Source: Adiantum capillus-veneris (taxonomy: Eukaryota > Streptophyta > Polypodiopsida > Polypodiales > Pteridaceae). Taken from it: a stretch of DNA of 64,000 nt. Under the pieces are notes generated by a model. The model saw nothing but the letters and a program-made list of their open reading frames with translations, had not been told where the DNA came from and searched no databases. The DNA lies in assembly GCA_014529385.2 (NCBI GenBank), contig CM043956.1:66330281-66394280 (forward strand). The letters run 5' to 3'. The number at the start of each line of letters is the position of its first letter. Within the stretch, counting starts at the first letter, position 1. Shown one piece after another: positions 45,457 through 54,440 of the stretch. Made by a program: the position numbers and the translations under genes.

Positions 45457-46401
45457 ACAAGCTTTTTCTCAAGCTTCGACCTCCAACTCCCTTGCTTGCA
45501 TGCCTTGTCGAAAACTAGCTCGAGAGATTAGAGGTTATGATCTTCCAGGTTTATGATGGCTAGTCTAGTTTAGTGTAGGTTTGGTATCGGATCTTAGCTT
45601 ATGGTTTTGAGTTAATAGGCTTAATTCGGCTCAAGAGCTTAGGATTACGAGGAATATGAGCTTGAATATTCCCGCTTATGAGGAGCTTGACACTTTGATT
45701 AGCGAGCTTAAACTCGAGAGCTTTAGATCAGGATGGCTTTGATTGCTTAAGCTTCTGATTAGAGAGCTTAGGCTTGAGAGATTTAGATTAGGATGGCTTT
45801 GGAGATTAGCTTCAAGCTTATGAGGAGGATTAGAACTCATTTGAAGGTATGAGGAGGATTAGCATCGGCCTGAAGGTATCGGGAGGTTAGCATCGAATAA
45901 GGGCTGGAAGGCATAGGAGGAGCTTCCGAGCTTAAGTGGCTTCCAGATATGTCAGAGGAGATAAGGAGGATAAGCCTCCAGCTTATGCTTATCATGAGGA
46001 GAAGAAGCACCTCCACCACAACATGAGGATGAAAGCCGTCCCTTTTTTATGCATGGCCCCTATTTTTAGCCATCCCATTAGCGATATCGCTAATGGGACT
46101 GGCAGCTAATGACGTGGCAGTGATGAATTGCACAGTGCCGTTTGCGGTGGATATAGCACCGAAAATGAGTGCAATGTTGGCCTGAAGAATTTTCGCCTCT
46201 CTGGCGAAGGCATCCGAGCCGGCACGCGACCTACGCGAGCGATCGAAGCTCCATCCTCGCTGCAGTTCGTCGCCTGGCTTTCACGCCATCCCTCCCCTTC
46301 ACACCTTTCTTACGTTTTTTAAAAAAGACCCCTTTTAATTTTACCCATCGGGCGGCCGGCCGTAATGGCTTATGAGAGTTTTATGCCCTTGTAGTGCACC
46401 A

Positions 46402-46519
46402 CATTCGGCATACATATCGGCAAAGGCGGCCGACCTTCGTAAGGGCATCACATTTGGCATACATACCGGCAAAGGCGACCGACCTTCGTAAGGGCATCAC
46501 ATTTTGCATACATACCGAT
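46402..46519. repeat. 49-bp tandem repeat in 5' LTR, ~2.4 copies
   Basis: Units start at 46402, 46451 and 46500. It is the counterpart of 40081-40298 with two fewer units. Confidence 0.95.
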
Positions 46520-47365
46520 TAAAGCATTGCCAAGCACGTTCATTGGGCGGCTTTGCTTTGGGTTGACACCCCATTAAGCATACATATTGGCTAAGCATTT
46601 CCAGGCACCGCATTGCTAAGCACAAAAACTGGTTTTTAATGAAAATATCATCATGAATTTTATTGCTCATTTTAGTGTTGCAGACCTTGCTGCAAGCCAT
46701 TAAGATGCAAAAACCCTCGACTTCGTATTTGCTTAGGCCATAGCTGTGTTGGAAATTTCCTCCAGTAAATAATTCTTGCTAGGCTCAATATATCAACCAA
46801 ACCATTGCTGTATGACGTCCCGAAACTTGGTCAATGTCAAAAATTCCCAGATAGCACTTCGACCGAGCCGACCAAGGCGGTTCAAACCCGGCCCCCGGTG
46901 ATACTTAAATTGGCCATATCTTGCCAACTGAAATCCCAATCACCGATCTGAAAAGATCGACATGGTCCACAAAGTGAGCACTTCAGCCTGATGCATTCAT
47001 TCCAATTTTGTTCCCTCAGCTGCAGTTGCCCAATCCGGTACGGATCTACTACTGACTCAACTTAAAACTGTCATAACTTCTTACCCGGAGGTCCGATTGA
47101 CGATCCGTAAAGACAAGCATGTAGAGCTTTTTGAGTACTTCAACTTAGATTAATAAAATCCCAGTTATGACCACTTCAAGAATACTCACTTTTTGGCATT
47201 ATCAAGATATCTTTTGACCTTCAGAGCTGCATCTGGCACACTTTCAGCTTAAAATTGGCTTGTTAGCAAGCCCTTATAACTGTTGATTAACCATGAAGGA
47301 TTGAAATACTCTTGATCACCATTCCTTTTCTCATCTTCTTGTCATTGAAGCGGAGCGGCACGACA

Positions 47366-48067
47366 ATGCCAAGAGGAGACATATGGAAATCGGAAAGGCA
47401 TTTATGATGTATTGAATGATCTTACTGTTGCAAGAGAGATTGTAGACTGGGAGGCCTTAGAGTCTTGCTGATCGATTGAGGTGAGACATTTGATCGAGAC
47501 AAATAATATGTGTGAGTTGAATTAATTAACTAAGTATATGTGAAGTAATATCATACTAATTTTGTGACTTGTCCCTTTATGTGCAGATTGTGATGTGCAA
47601 GTCATCAATGGTTTTTCTATATATGTTTTGTGAGACATAGACACATCTCTGTGTTTCTTTCTTGTATATACATGCACATATAGGTGTTGATCATGGTTTT
47701 GGTTATAGTTATGGTTATGGTTATGGCTGGTTTTGATCATGGTTTTGGACATGGTTATATTTTGTTTTGGATAGGTTTGTTTTGGACAGGTGTTGATCAT
47801 GGTTTTGGTTATGGTAATTATGCAGGAATTTAACGAACTTTATGTTATGGTTATGGTTATGGTTATGCACAAAGTTCATTATGAAGTTCAATTCGTTTTT
47901 AATTTCATTTATTTCATCAAGTTGTGCCTTAAATCTCATGTGAGATCCTACATGGATATCACGTAGGAGGCGTATATGTGGTTTTTGTTTTAAAGTTTAT
48001 GTTAAAACGAAGGGAACTTTGTCAAAATTTCTGTGAGAGCACGGTTGATTTTGGTGCTGCTCGCTTT
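47366..48067. other. unassigned stretch with GGTTAT-type microsatellites
   Basis: A short coding-like + segment (GNRKGIYDVLNDLTVAREIVDWEALES, ~47381-47469) is not recognised. TGGTTATGGTTA repeats lie at ~47695-47760 and ~47840-47870. Confidence 0.45.
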
Positions 48068-48157
48068 CTTGGGCAGAGGTCAGGTAGTCTGGCTGTGGCT
48101 GTGTCCCTCTTTTCACTGGGCACAGCCACAAACCAGGCTGCCTGTCCTCTGCCCAAG
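48068..48157. repeat. 40-bp-arm inverted repeat (foldback)
   Basis: CTTGGGCAGAGG..CTGTGTCCC and its imperfect complement GGGCACAGCC..CCTCTGCCCAAG, separated by ~10 bases. About 85% of arm positions pair. It could fold into a long hairpin in RNA. No flanking duplication is visible. Confidence 0.85.
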
Positions 48158-48571
48158 AAAAAAAAAATTCTGGTTATGGTCGTCGAGATATGCGTTGAAA
48201 AATATATATACGACGTCTCTCAAAAATATGTTTGTGATGACGACGTCTCTCAAACACCAAGTAGAATTTGTCACTCTAATTTGGGAGAATGAAATGGACT
48301 AAATAGCAGACATGCTTGCGGCAGCTATGTCTCCCAACCACCAAATGGATTAGTCATCCATCTTGGAAAGATGTCGTAGGGTAAAAAAGGGATCCTCTAC
48401 CCGCTAAGTATGATTGACTAATGACTAAGGCTTTATCTCTTCTACCTCATAGTCGAGGACGACTATGATTTCAAGAGAGATTTAATGTCATAAAATCTAA
48501 TATCTAACCAACCCAAATGATTTTCTCCTATTAAATTGATCACTTAATGTGGGAGAATAAACGGGAACAAG
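48158..48571 (+). other. 3' internal end of a gypsy-like element
   Basis: GTCGAGGACGACTATGATTTC (~48454) followed by GTGGGAGAATAA (48550-48560) just before TGTTAAG resembles the segment between chromovirus-type pol and the 3' LTR. Element 1 carries the same GTCGAGGACGAC motif before its LTR. No pol was found upstream. Confidence 0.4.
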
Positions 48572-50010
48572 TGTTAAGATATAGATATGTGCTTATAGAT
48601 CTATCTCAACACGGGGCCAATAGTAAAGGGGCCCCAATGGGAGATGGTCTATCAAGAGCAAGGCTAACCAATGGAGTATAAGACCTTAGGGTTAGCTTCA
48701 TTGAAGACCTCCAATAATGTGTGTAAAAGTCCTTTGACCTTAGGTAAGCTAGGGATGAGCTTAAGGTGGGAACCCGGCCCAAGCTCAAGCTGTTTGTCCT
48801 GCGTGAGGTGCTTGTCGTGCTTGAGGTGTTTGTCCTGCTTGAGGTGCTTGATTAAGGTGCTTGAGGTGCTTGACTTACTCCATGCTTGAGGTGCTTGACT
48901 TGCCGCTTGATTAAGGTGCTTGAGGTGCCTTGACATGCTTGCCTGAGATGCTTGTGGGAATACACCCTAGTCCAAGTGCTTTGTCATGCTTGATGACTAA
49001 GGTGCTTGAGCTCCTAAAGTCAAAAGCATCCCTACAAGAAGGGGGGCGAGCCCTTTTCCTAGGGATTAGAGAGAGAACACACACTCACACTCACAAGGGA
49101 AGCCCCAGCTTGAAGAGGCAGCAAGGACACATGTCAAGTCCCTACCCATGTTACCTTCATGTGTTGCTTGAAGCCTATTGGCTAGGCTTCAAAGGGGTCC
49201 AATGATAAATTACTTGAATTATCTAATTGTTTTTGCATTTATCAAGTCCTCTCTCAAAAGGGGAAAGGGGGCACTTGTCCCAAGGCTACCCATGTTGCTT
49301 GTAATGGCTCCTGCTTGTGATTGGCTAGGCCTGGAGGGGTCCAATGAGATTCAAGCATGAGCTACAAGGGGGGGTCGACCCAAGCAAGCTAGGGGGGTGC
49401 TTAGGGGGTATGCTCACCCACACACACTCACAAACACTCTCATTGTGTACTATGCAAAGTGCAAGAGCTCCCTCTCCTTCTCCAAGCAAGTAGAGGTTGA
49501 GAGCCTACACCAACACTCTTGGCTATGGAGTACAAATCCATTTAAGAGCCATGCTTCAATGCTTGAGCTTGCCATCTATTTCTTCTTCATTACTATGCTA
49601 TTATGTATGCTAGCACAAGAGTTATGATAAGTGAGGAACTAGCTCTTTCTCGTATGAAATGTTTCTTCTTCCTCTTCTCTACCCTCATTCCCTGCTAGCT
49701 CTCTCCACCTTCGAAGGTGTTTGAGGTCTTGGGACTGAGGCTTGGTATAGTTAAAGCTTTCTTCAAGTTTAGGTTATGCTATGATGGTGATGCATGAAGC
49801 TTTCCATCTTCATTGCTTTACCTAGGTCACAAGGAACACAAAGAATGTATTGTAACAAGTCTCTCTTTATGGGAGAAATCATAATACAAATGCCTATTGG
49901 AGGGGGGACCGGATCCACATAAATTCGGTCCTCAACTATTGTCATGTTCTCTAAATTCTCTCTCTTGATTAAGTATTGTCCATGCCAAGTTAACTAATTG
50001 CTATAATTAT
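48572..50010 (+). repeat. probable retroelement LTR, right end uncertain
   Basis: Starts TGTTAAGATATAGATATG after a purine-rich stretch. It carries CACACTCACACTCACAAGGG and a second diverged block ~340 bp on (CACCCACACACACTCACAAA), TTCGAAGG-type sequence, and a late segment ACAAAGAATGTATTGTAACA..TCATAATACAAATGCC typical of transcribed LTR ends. There is no partner in the window. Confidence 0.5.
48785..48960. repeat. (GCTTGAGGT)n-like minisatellite
   Basis: GCTTGAGGTGCTTG(A/T) variants with TTGATTAAGGTGCTTGAGG interspersed, inside the probable LTR. Short ORFs through it are repetitive translations. Confidence 0.9.
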
Positions 50011-50182
50011 GTTGCTATCTTCAATTATGTCTACCCGCTATGCTCAAAAAATCATTTCTTGAAAGTACTCTCATTAAATTCCGCTACTCTCAAACTGAAT
50101 ACGCAAATTCCATTACATCTACTTGCTATGCTTGACCTTGTGGTATGCTCAAATATGCAAGATTGTCAATTTTTGAAGCAGA

Positions 50183-50784
50183 TGTAAATAATCGTGATTA
50201 TTTACGCTGGCTATTTTTTGCAGGTTTTTGTCACAATCTTGACAAAAATCTGTTGATAACCTCAACTTAAGGTCTCTAGCAAAGTTTCATCAAGTTTGGA
50301 CTATTTTTGGTCAAATGGTCATCAATTTTTTGGCCGCAAACTAACTTTCTAAATTTGGTCACAATTTTCAATCCGATGATCCAAATCTTACCAAATTTGG
50401 TTTGTGGGCTTATTACAACATGGTAAAACTAGTGGTATGCTGATTTGGAAAAAAAAATTGCAAAATGGGACATATATAAACAATCAAGATTATTTACTTT
50501 TGGTAATGTTTTGCATCTTTTTGGTCAACTGAGCATATACACATGTTTATCACATCAATATAAGCCTATGAATCAATTTTCATCAAGTTTGGACAATTGT
50601 TTCTCCAATTTACACTCAAGACTCAGAAAGTCATTACAAACTTTAGGTTTTACCCAGTTTTTTGTCAGTTTGGTGATCCAAATCTTTTGCGCCTTTATAA
50701 AAGTTGTTTATACACATGCAATGAGTCAATGGTATGAATCTTGGCCAAATCTGAGCTGAAAGTTAATAATCGTAATTATTAACT
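50183..50784. repeat. AT-rich ~22-bp palindromes at ~290-bp spacing
   Basis: GTAAATAATCG-TGATTATTTAC at 50183-50204, a diverged form at ~50476-50497 and AGTTAATAATCG-TAATTATTAACT at 50761-50784. All are near-perfect palindromes around TAAT(A)ATC. The intervening sequence reads like the 589-bp array (CATCAAGTTTGGAC, and AAATCTGAGCTG just before a palindrome, as at ~1285). Confidence 0.7.
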
Positions 50785-51454
50785 TTAGGCCCAAAACTGA
50801 CACTTTTTTGAACTTTTTCACTGGACAGTCTTTTCATGATCTATTTTGAGCCTATGAATCAAGTCAAAACTTAATTTGGCCTAGAACGTCAAGAAAAGTA
50901 AATAGTCTGAGCTTTGGTGAACTCTTGAAATTTTTACCTTGAAGTGTCCTTGATCTTACCAATTGATTCAGACAACTTTTAAGCTTACTCTCCAGTCGGA
51001 TTGAGTGGTTTTGAGTCTTTTCGTGCTATTTCTAGCCGTAGACCTAAAATTCTGCAGCTTCCAATAACAACTCACACTTATTCTTTCACAGAGAGCAATG
51101 TTCTGAAATCCACTTCGGATCGTAATTACCCTACACTTAGATTCTCATGCAATGGGGTTGTGGAATGTATCACAAACACTCGTTTTCTTATCTTTTATGT
51201 TTTCTTGAGCATTGATCTTAAGACTTGTCTCGTCTACCAATCATCCTCAAAACCTAATCTATTTCTACAATCCTACAATCCTAAAGGCACTCAACAAGTA
51301 TGATTACTTCCAAGCTACCTCTACACAGCAAAAGACGACAATATTAAGCTATGTGGTTTCTAAAAGAAAATTTTGAACTCTAGGTGAACCTAGAGGAAGT
51401 TAAAGGATAACTTCACAAAATGCTCGTATTTTACCCTAGTTTAGGTCTCTTCGA
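50785..51454. other. 5' leader of the giant element
   Basis: Noncoding between the palindromes and the PBS. It holds CTCTAGGTGAACCTAGAG (51379-51396), a small perfect hairpin. No gag is seen on minus. Confidence 0.5.
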
Positions 51455-51472
51455 TCCTCGACAACGGTGCCA
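51455..51472 (-). other. tRNA-Asp-type primer-binding site of the giant element
   Basis: Minus strand TGGCACCGTTGTCGAGGA lies 13 bases inside the right LTR. It matches the Asp-type PBS TGGCGCCGTTGCCGGGGA at 15 of 18 positions. All three differences are G-to-A or C-to-T, as expected from decay of methylated cytosines. Confidence 0.85.
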
Positions 51473-51485
51473 AATGTGGGACGCG

Positions 51486-52477
51486 TGTTTAACCTCACCA
51501 TCCTATCTTATTGCAGTATTAGCGAAAACCACGATTAATTTGTCAATCCATGGGATGAATCTAACTTGACTAGTGCATAGAAGCTACAAGAGGTTGTCAA
51601 TCTCTCGAAAAACAACTAACTCGCATCTAAATCAAGCTACACTCAAGTGACTGAAATCACCAAAATCCAATCACTCGTCAGCAAACAAATCACATCCGTT
51701 ACAACATCAAATGACATCCAAACATAAGGAAACTTCTAGAACATGTTTATAAGACCTAAGCACACATGCTTATGGTCTCAAATCCCACTTTAGGTCAAGT
51801 TCCAAAATCCCAATTATTAACAACAGTGGATTTTTGACCTAGTCGTGTTTGACCTAGAATGCATCTAAATGCTTAGCAATGATGCCCCAATACCCCGTCT
51901 ATGCTTAGTTTTTTATTTAAAAGTATAAATTTATTTATTTAAAAGTATAAATTTATAGTCATGATAAAACTAAGCATAGACGGGGGTATTGGGGCATCAT
52001 TGCTAAGCATTTAAATAATCATTTAAATGCTTAGCAATGATGCCCCAATATCCCGTCTATGCTTAGTTTTTTTTTCCGTGGGAAGGCAATGCCAAACGCT
52101 ACAAAATACTATGAACTTCTTAGGTCAATGTGTAGAGCTCTTACATGAGGTTTCAATGCATCAAAGTGACTACAATGTGACAACCGGGGAAGGAGTAGGA
52201 AGCGCGAGAAGGAGAGGAGTGAGTGCCGTTAGCTCACACTGTGTATTTGATTATCCAAAACTTAATAAATTCTTTACAAAGCTGGATTTTATACCTTAGC
52301 CAAGGTCTAAAATGTATAATGTTCGGCGCCCAAGATCTTTAAGACTCCACACTTATTGAAAAATGTGAAAAATGTGTAACTTCAATCTTCACTACTTCTT
52401 CATATTCATCTTCGATGTGCATTCATAAGGCTTTGATCTTTAGCAGATCCTATTAACTGACATCGGCCTAGTTAACA
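51486..52477 (-). repeat. 5' LTR of the giant element
   Basis: 992 bp, TGTTTAACCTCACC..GGCCTAGTTAACA. Relative to 23249-24250 it lacks a ~125-bp segment but has gained an inverted-plus-direct triplication at 51867-52070. Confidence 0.9.
51867..52070. repeat. +/-/+ triplication of a ~45-bp segment
   Basis: AAATGCTTAGCAATGATGCC.. occurs forward at 51867-51912, inverted at 51968-52012 and forward again at 52025-52070. The homologous part of the other LTR (~23630-23690) has only one copy. AAGCATTTAAAT..ATTTAAATGCTT joins the last two copies as a tight palindrome. Confidence 0.93.
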
Positions 52478-52635
52478 TGCAACTCCACTTTCTCCCCACC
52501 ATAGAGGCACACTTGTGTGTGCAATGGCATCTATATTCCATGGATCCTAGAACATGCCAGTTCTACACTACAAGAGGTTCTGTGCATTTGTGATGTTGTT
52601 AGTGAGGGAAATACATTGGGTTTTTATACTTCCCG

Positions 52636-52830
52636 GCGTCGCTAAGAACGTCGCTAACAGTGTCGATACGGTAACTTCGCTATAATCGTCGCTATAGGCA
52701 TCGCTATATGCATCACTATATAGCGACACCTATAGCGACAATCATAGCGACGTTTATAGGCCACCTATAGTGACGTTTATAGCGACACTGCAGAGCCTTA
52801 TATAGCGATACTCATAGCAACGCCCGAGAG
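52636..52830. repeat. CACTA subterminal repeats, TAGCGAC / GTCGCTA
   Basis: GTCGCTA-type copies dominate 52636-52705. The orientation flips around CGCTATATGCATCACTATATAGCG (52700-52723 region). TAGCGAC-type copies fill 52715-52825. Such motifs are the binding sites for TNPA-like proteins in known CACTA elements. Confidence 0.88.
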
Positions 52831-53258
52831 AAAAAATTTGAATGCCCTGCACCCATCAACCACTTTCTTTCAAAGGTGAGTCTAGGATTATCATGGATTC
52901 ATTTAGGTTTACTCAATTATTGAAACATTCAATATGGATGGTTGATGGGTGGCAGGGCATTGAACCAAAGTAGTCACCCACAAGACAATATAACCATTAA
53001 CTCCATCATCCATAGTATTGTTTGCAGAATAAAGATACAAAATGACAAAATTAAATCAATGACAATTGTACACATCATAGGAAAAATCACTTGATTATTA
53101 AACTTTTCAAATGTAATAATTACAACACTATTGTCATTATTGAAAAAATATACATGGTTTTCCAATAGTTACAAAAAGAGGTATAAACGTCATCGCATGA
53201 TACATATGCTATGTCAAAAGGAAACTAATGCTATTTAGCTACGGCTAGACTGACTCGT

Positions 53259-54440
53259 CTAATCAGAAGTCTCATTGCGTCTAAGCAACGTATCTGTCGG
53301 ATTCTACAAAAAAAAACAATAAGACAGCTTTCTGTAAGTATAAATATATAATTTATAAAACAATACAACAAATAGAAAAGATTAAACCCTAATACTAACC
53401 ATGCCGTCGCAAGAACTCAGAATGTCCATCAGGGCGTTGAAGCCCTTCTTGCTTGCGTACTCGCGCTCGTACGGTGTGGGGTCACCACTATCAAAACATA
53501 CAAAGAATCCATTATGTTAGAATTTAAAAACCCCAAAACCCTAAACTATCAAACCTAAAGAGCAGTGCAAAAACACTTACAAAATCGGCGGCATATGATG
53601 CCCACCCGCTGCTCCCCAAGCGGTGCGAGCTCCCTGCCTCTAGTCGCGCTTTGGCTACCTCCTTTTGTTGCTTCCACTTGTCGAGATTCTCATGCACTGC
53701 TTTCTTTGCATTCTTCCAATCTTCTTTGGCCAGTCGATTTGGTCTGTTCCACCCATGCTTCATTGCTTTTTGCACTTCGGAACACTTGTGCTGGCAGTAT
53801 TTGCACATTTGAATCTTCATCAGGTCGTCATTGAAGCGATCATCCCGTGTTGAAATGGGAAACTCATCATGCAGCATGCTGATGACTCTGTCTTTTAAAT
53901 CACTTGGTACTTCACTCCAAGTGTTTAGTACGTAGTGTCTAAACACCTGAGAGCAAAGACCGTACATGCACGAGATCACCTTTTTTCCTTCATCATCCAA
54001 GTTGAAGTCGACGGAGGAATCCAAGCCCTCCTGCCAGTGACGCATGAACCTGGGTGTCCTGGTAGGGGTCTCTAGCGATGTGTCGATGGGGGTACAGACG
54101 TGAGGTGTCTCCATTGGAGTTTGGGCCCCGAAGCGAGGAGTGTCAACTAGAGTGACTCCTAGAGGAGTAGTTAGTGGTGTGTAGCTACTAGGAACGGCCC
54201 TCAGCCGTGAAAAACTTGGTGTAGATGGCGATCCCGTGGCTGGTGTGGGGGCGGGCAAAGAAGGGGAGGGTAAAGAGCCTCCTAGAACATGAGGCAGTGT
54301 CGAGGCATCGGTGGCGGCATCCCCACAACAGTCGACACCGAAGCTTCTGATTGCGCTGAATGCTCCAAAACAGAGGGAGATGCTAAAGGAGTAGGAACAC
54401 GTGATTGTGCTCCAGAGCGATGACGCTCCATGTACCACTG
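53259..54440 (-). pseudogene. TNPA-like (Transposase_24/PTTA-type) second CACTA gene, copy 1
   Basis: The exon ending at 53581 encodes a Ser/Pro/Thr-rich N-terminus (PLTTPLGVTLVDTPRFGAQT), then DLKDRVISMLHDEFPI, CKYCQHKCSEVQKAMKHGWNRPNRL and WKNAKKAVHENLDKWKQQKE, ending ARLEAGSSHRLGSSGWASYA. The closing basic-Gly-Ser block is characteristic of plant TNPA-like proteins. Two GT-AG introns (53580-53488, 53399-53304) lead to exons 53487-53400 (GDPTPYEREYASKKGFNALM) and 53303-53259 (NPTDTLLRRNETSD, stop). The join at the first intron does not keep frame, so the copy is probably inactive. The start codon is uncertain. Confidence 0.72.

Larger units (their letters stand above)
38686..47365 (-). mobile_element. 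LTR retrotransposon with a single unfamiliar ORF (element 3)
   Basis: Direct repeats 38686-41142 and 43687-47365 share TGT(T/C)GGGGG..GGCACGACA ends. The interior is 2.5 kb. A clear polypurine tract (41143-41154, AGAGGGGGTGAA on minus) abuts the left LTR. Orientation is therefore minus, with the right LTR as 5' LTR. The interior encodes one ~638-codon protein (41725-43641) and no RT, integrase or recognised gag, so it is non-autonomous. No matching 5-bp TSD is seen (CACGC left, ATGCC right). It sits in the tail of the CACTA copy 2. Confidence 0.85.
43687..47365 (-). repeat. 5' LTR of element 3, enlarged by a nested insertion
   Basis: 3679 bp, equal to ~2354 bp plus a 1325-bp insertion at 44132-45456. 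The rest aligns closely with 38686-41142, including the 49-bp repeats (fewer copies). Confidence 0.93.
23249..52477 (-). mobile_element. giant LTR element (element 2), 29.2 kb with nested insertions
   Basis: Two ~1-kb direct repeats (23249-24250, 51486-52477) align along most of their length and begin TGT(C/T)TAACC and end GTTA(G/A)CA. Inside the left one is AAAGGGGGGAA on minus, a polypurine tract. Inside the right one is a tRNA-Asp-like PBS on minus. Both signals face inward, as expected if the two LTRs bound one minus-strand element. Flanks CGCA (23245-23248) and TGCA (52478-52481) could be a 4-bp TSD with one C-to-T change. The 27.2-kb interior holds no minus-strand gag or pol that I can find. 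It is filled with minisatellite, gene fragments and other elements. Alternatively the LTRs could be unrelated insertions of one family, but the inward PBS and PPT argue against that. Confidence 0.72.

Noticed and set aside
38681-47370. A target-site duplication for element 3
   Set aside because: The five bases outside each LTR (CACGC, ATGCC) do not match. Either it was lost by mutation or the ends are recombinant.
47695-47870. TGGTTATGGTTA runs as telomere-like repeats
   Set aside because: The unit is GGTTAT with irregular variants, not the plant TTTAGGG repeat, and the runs are short and interstitial.
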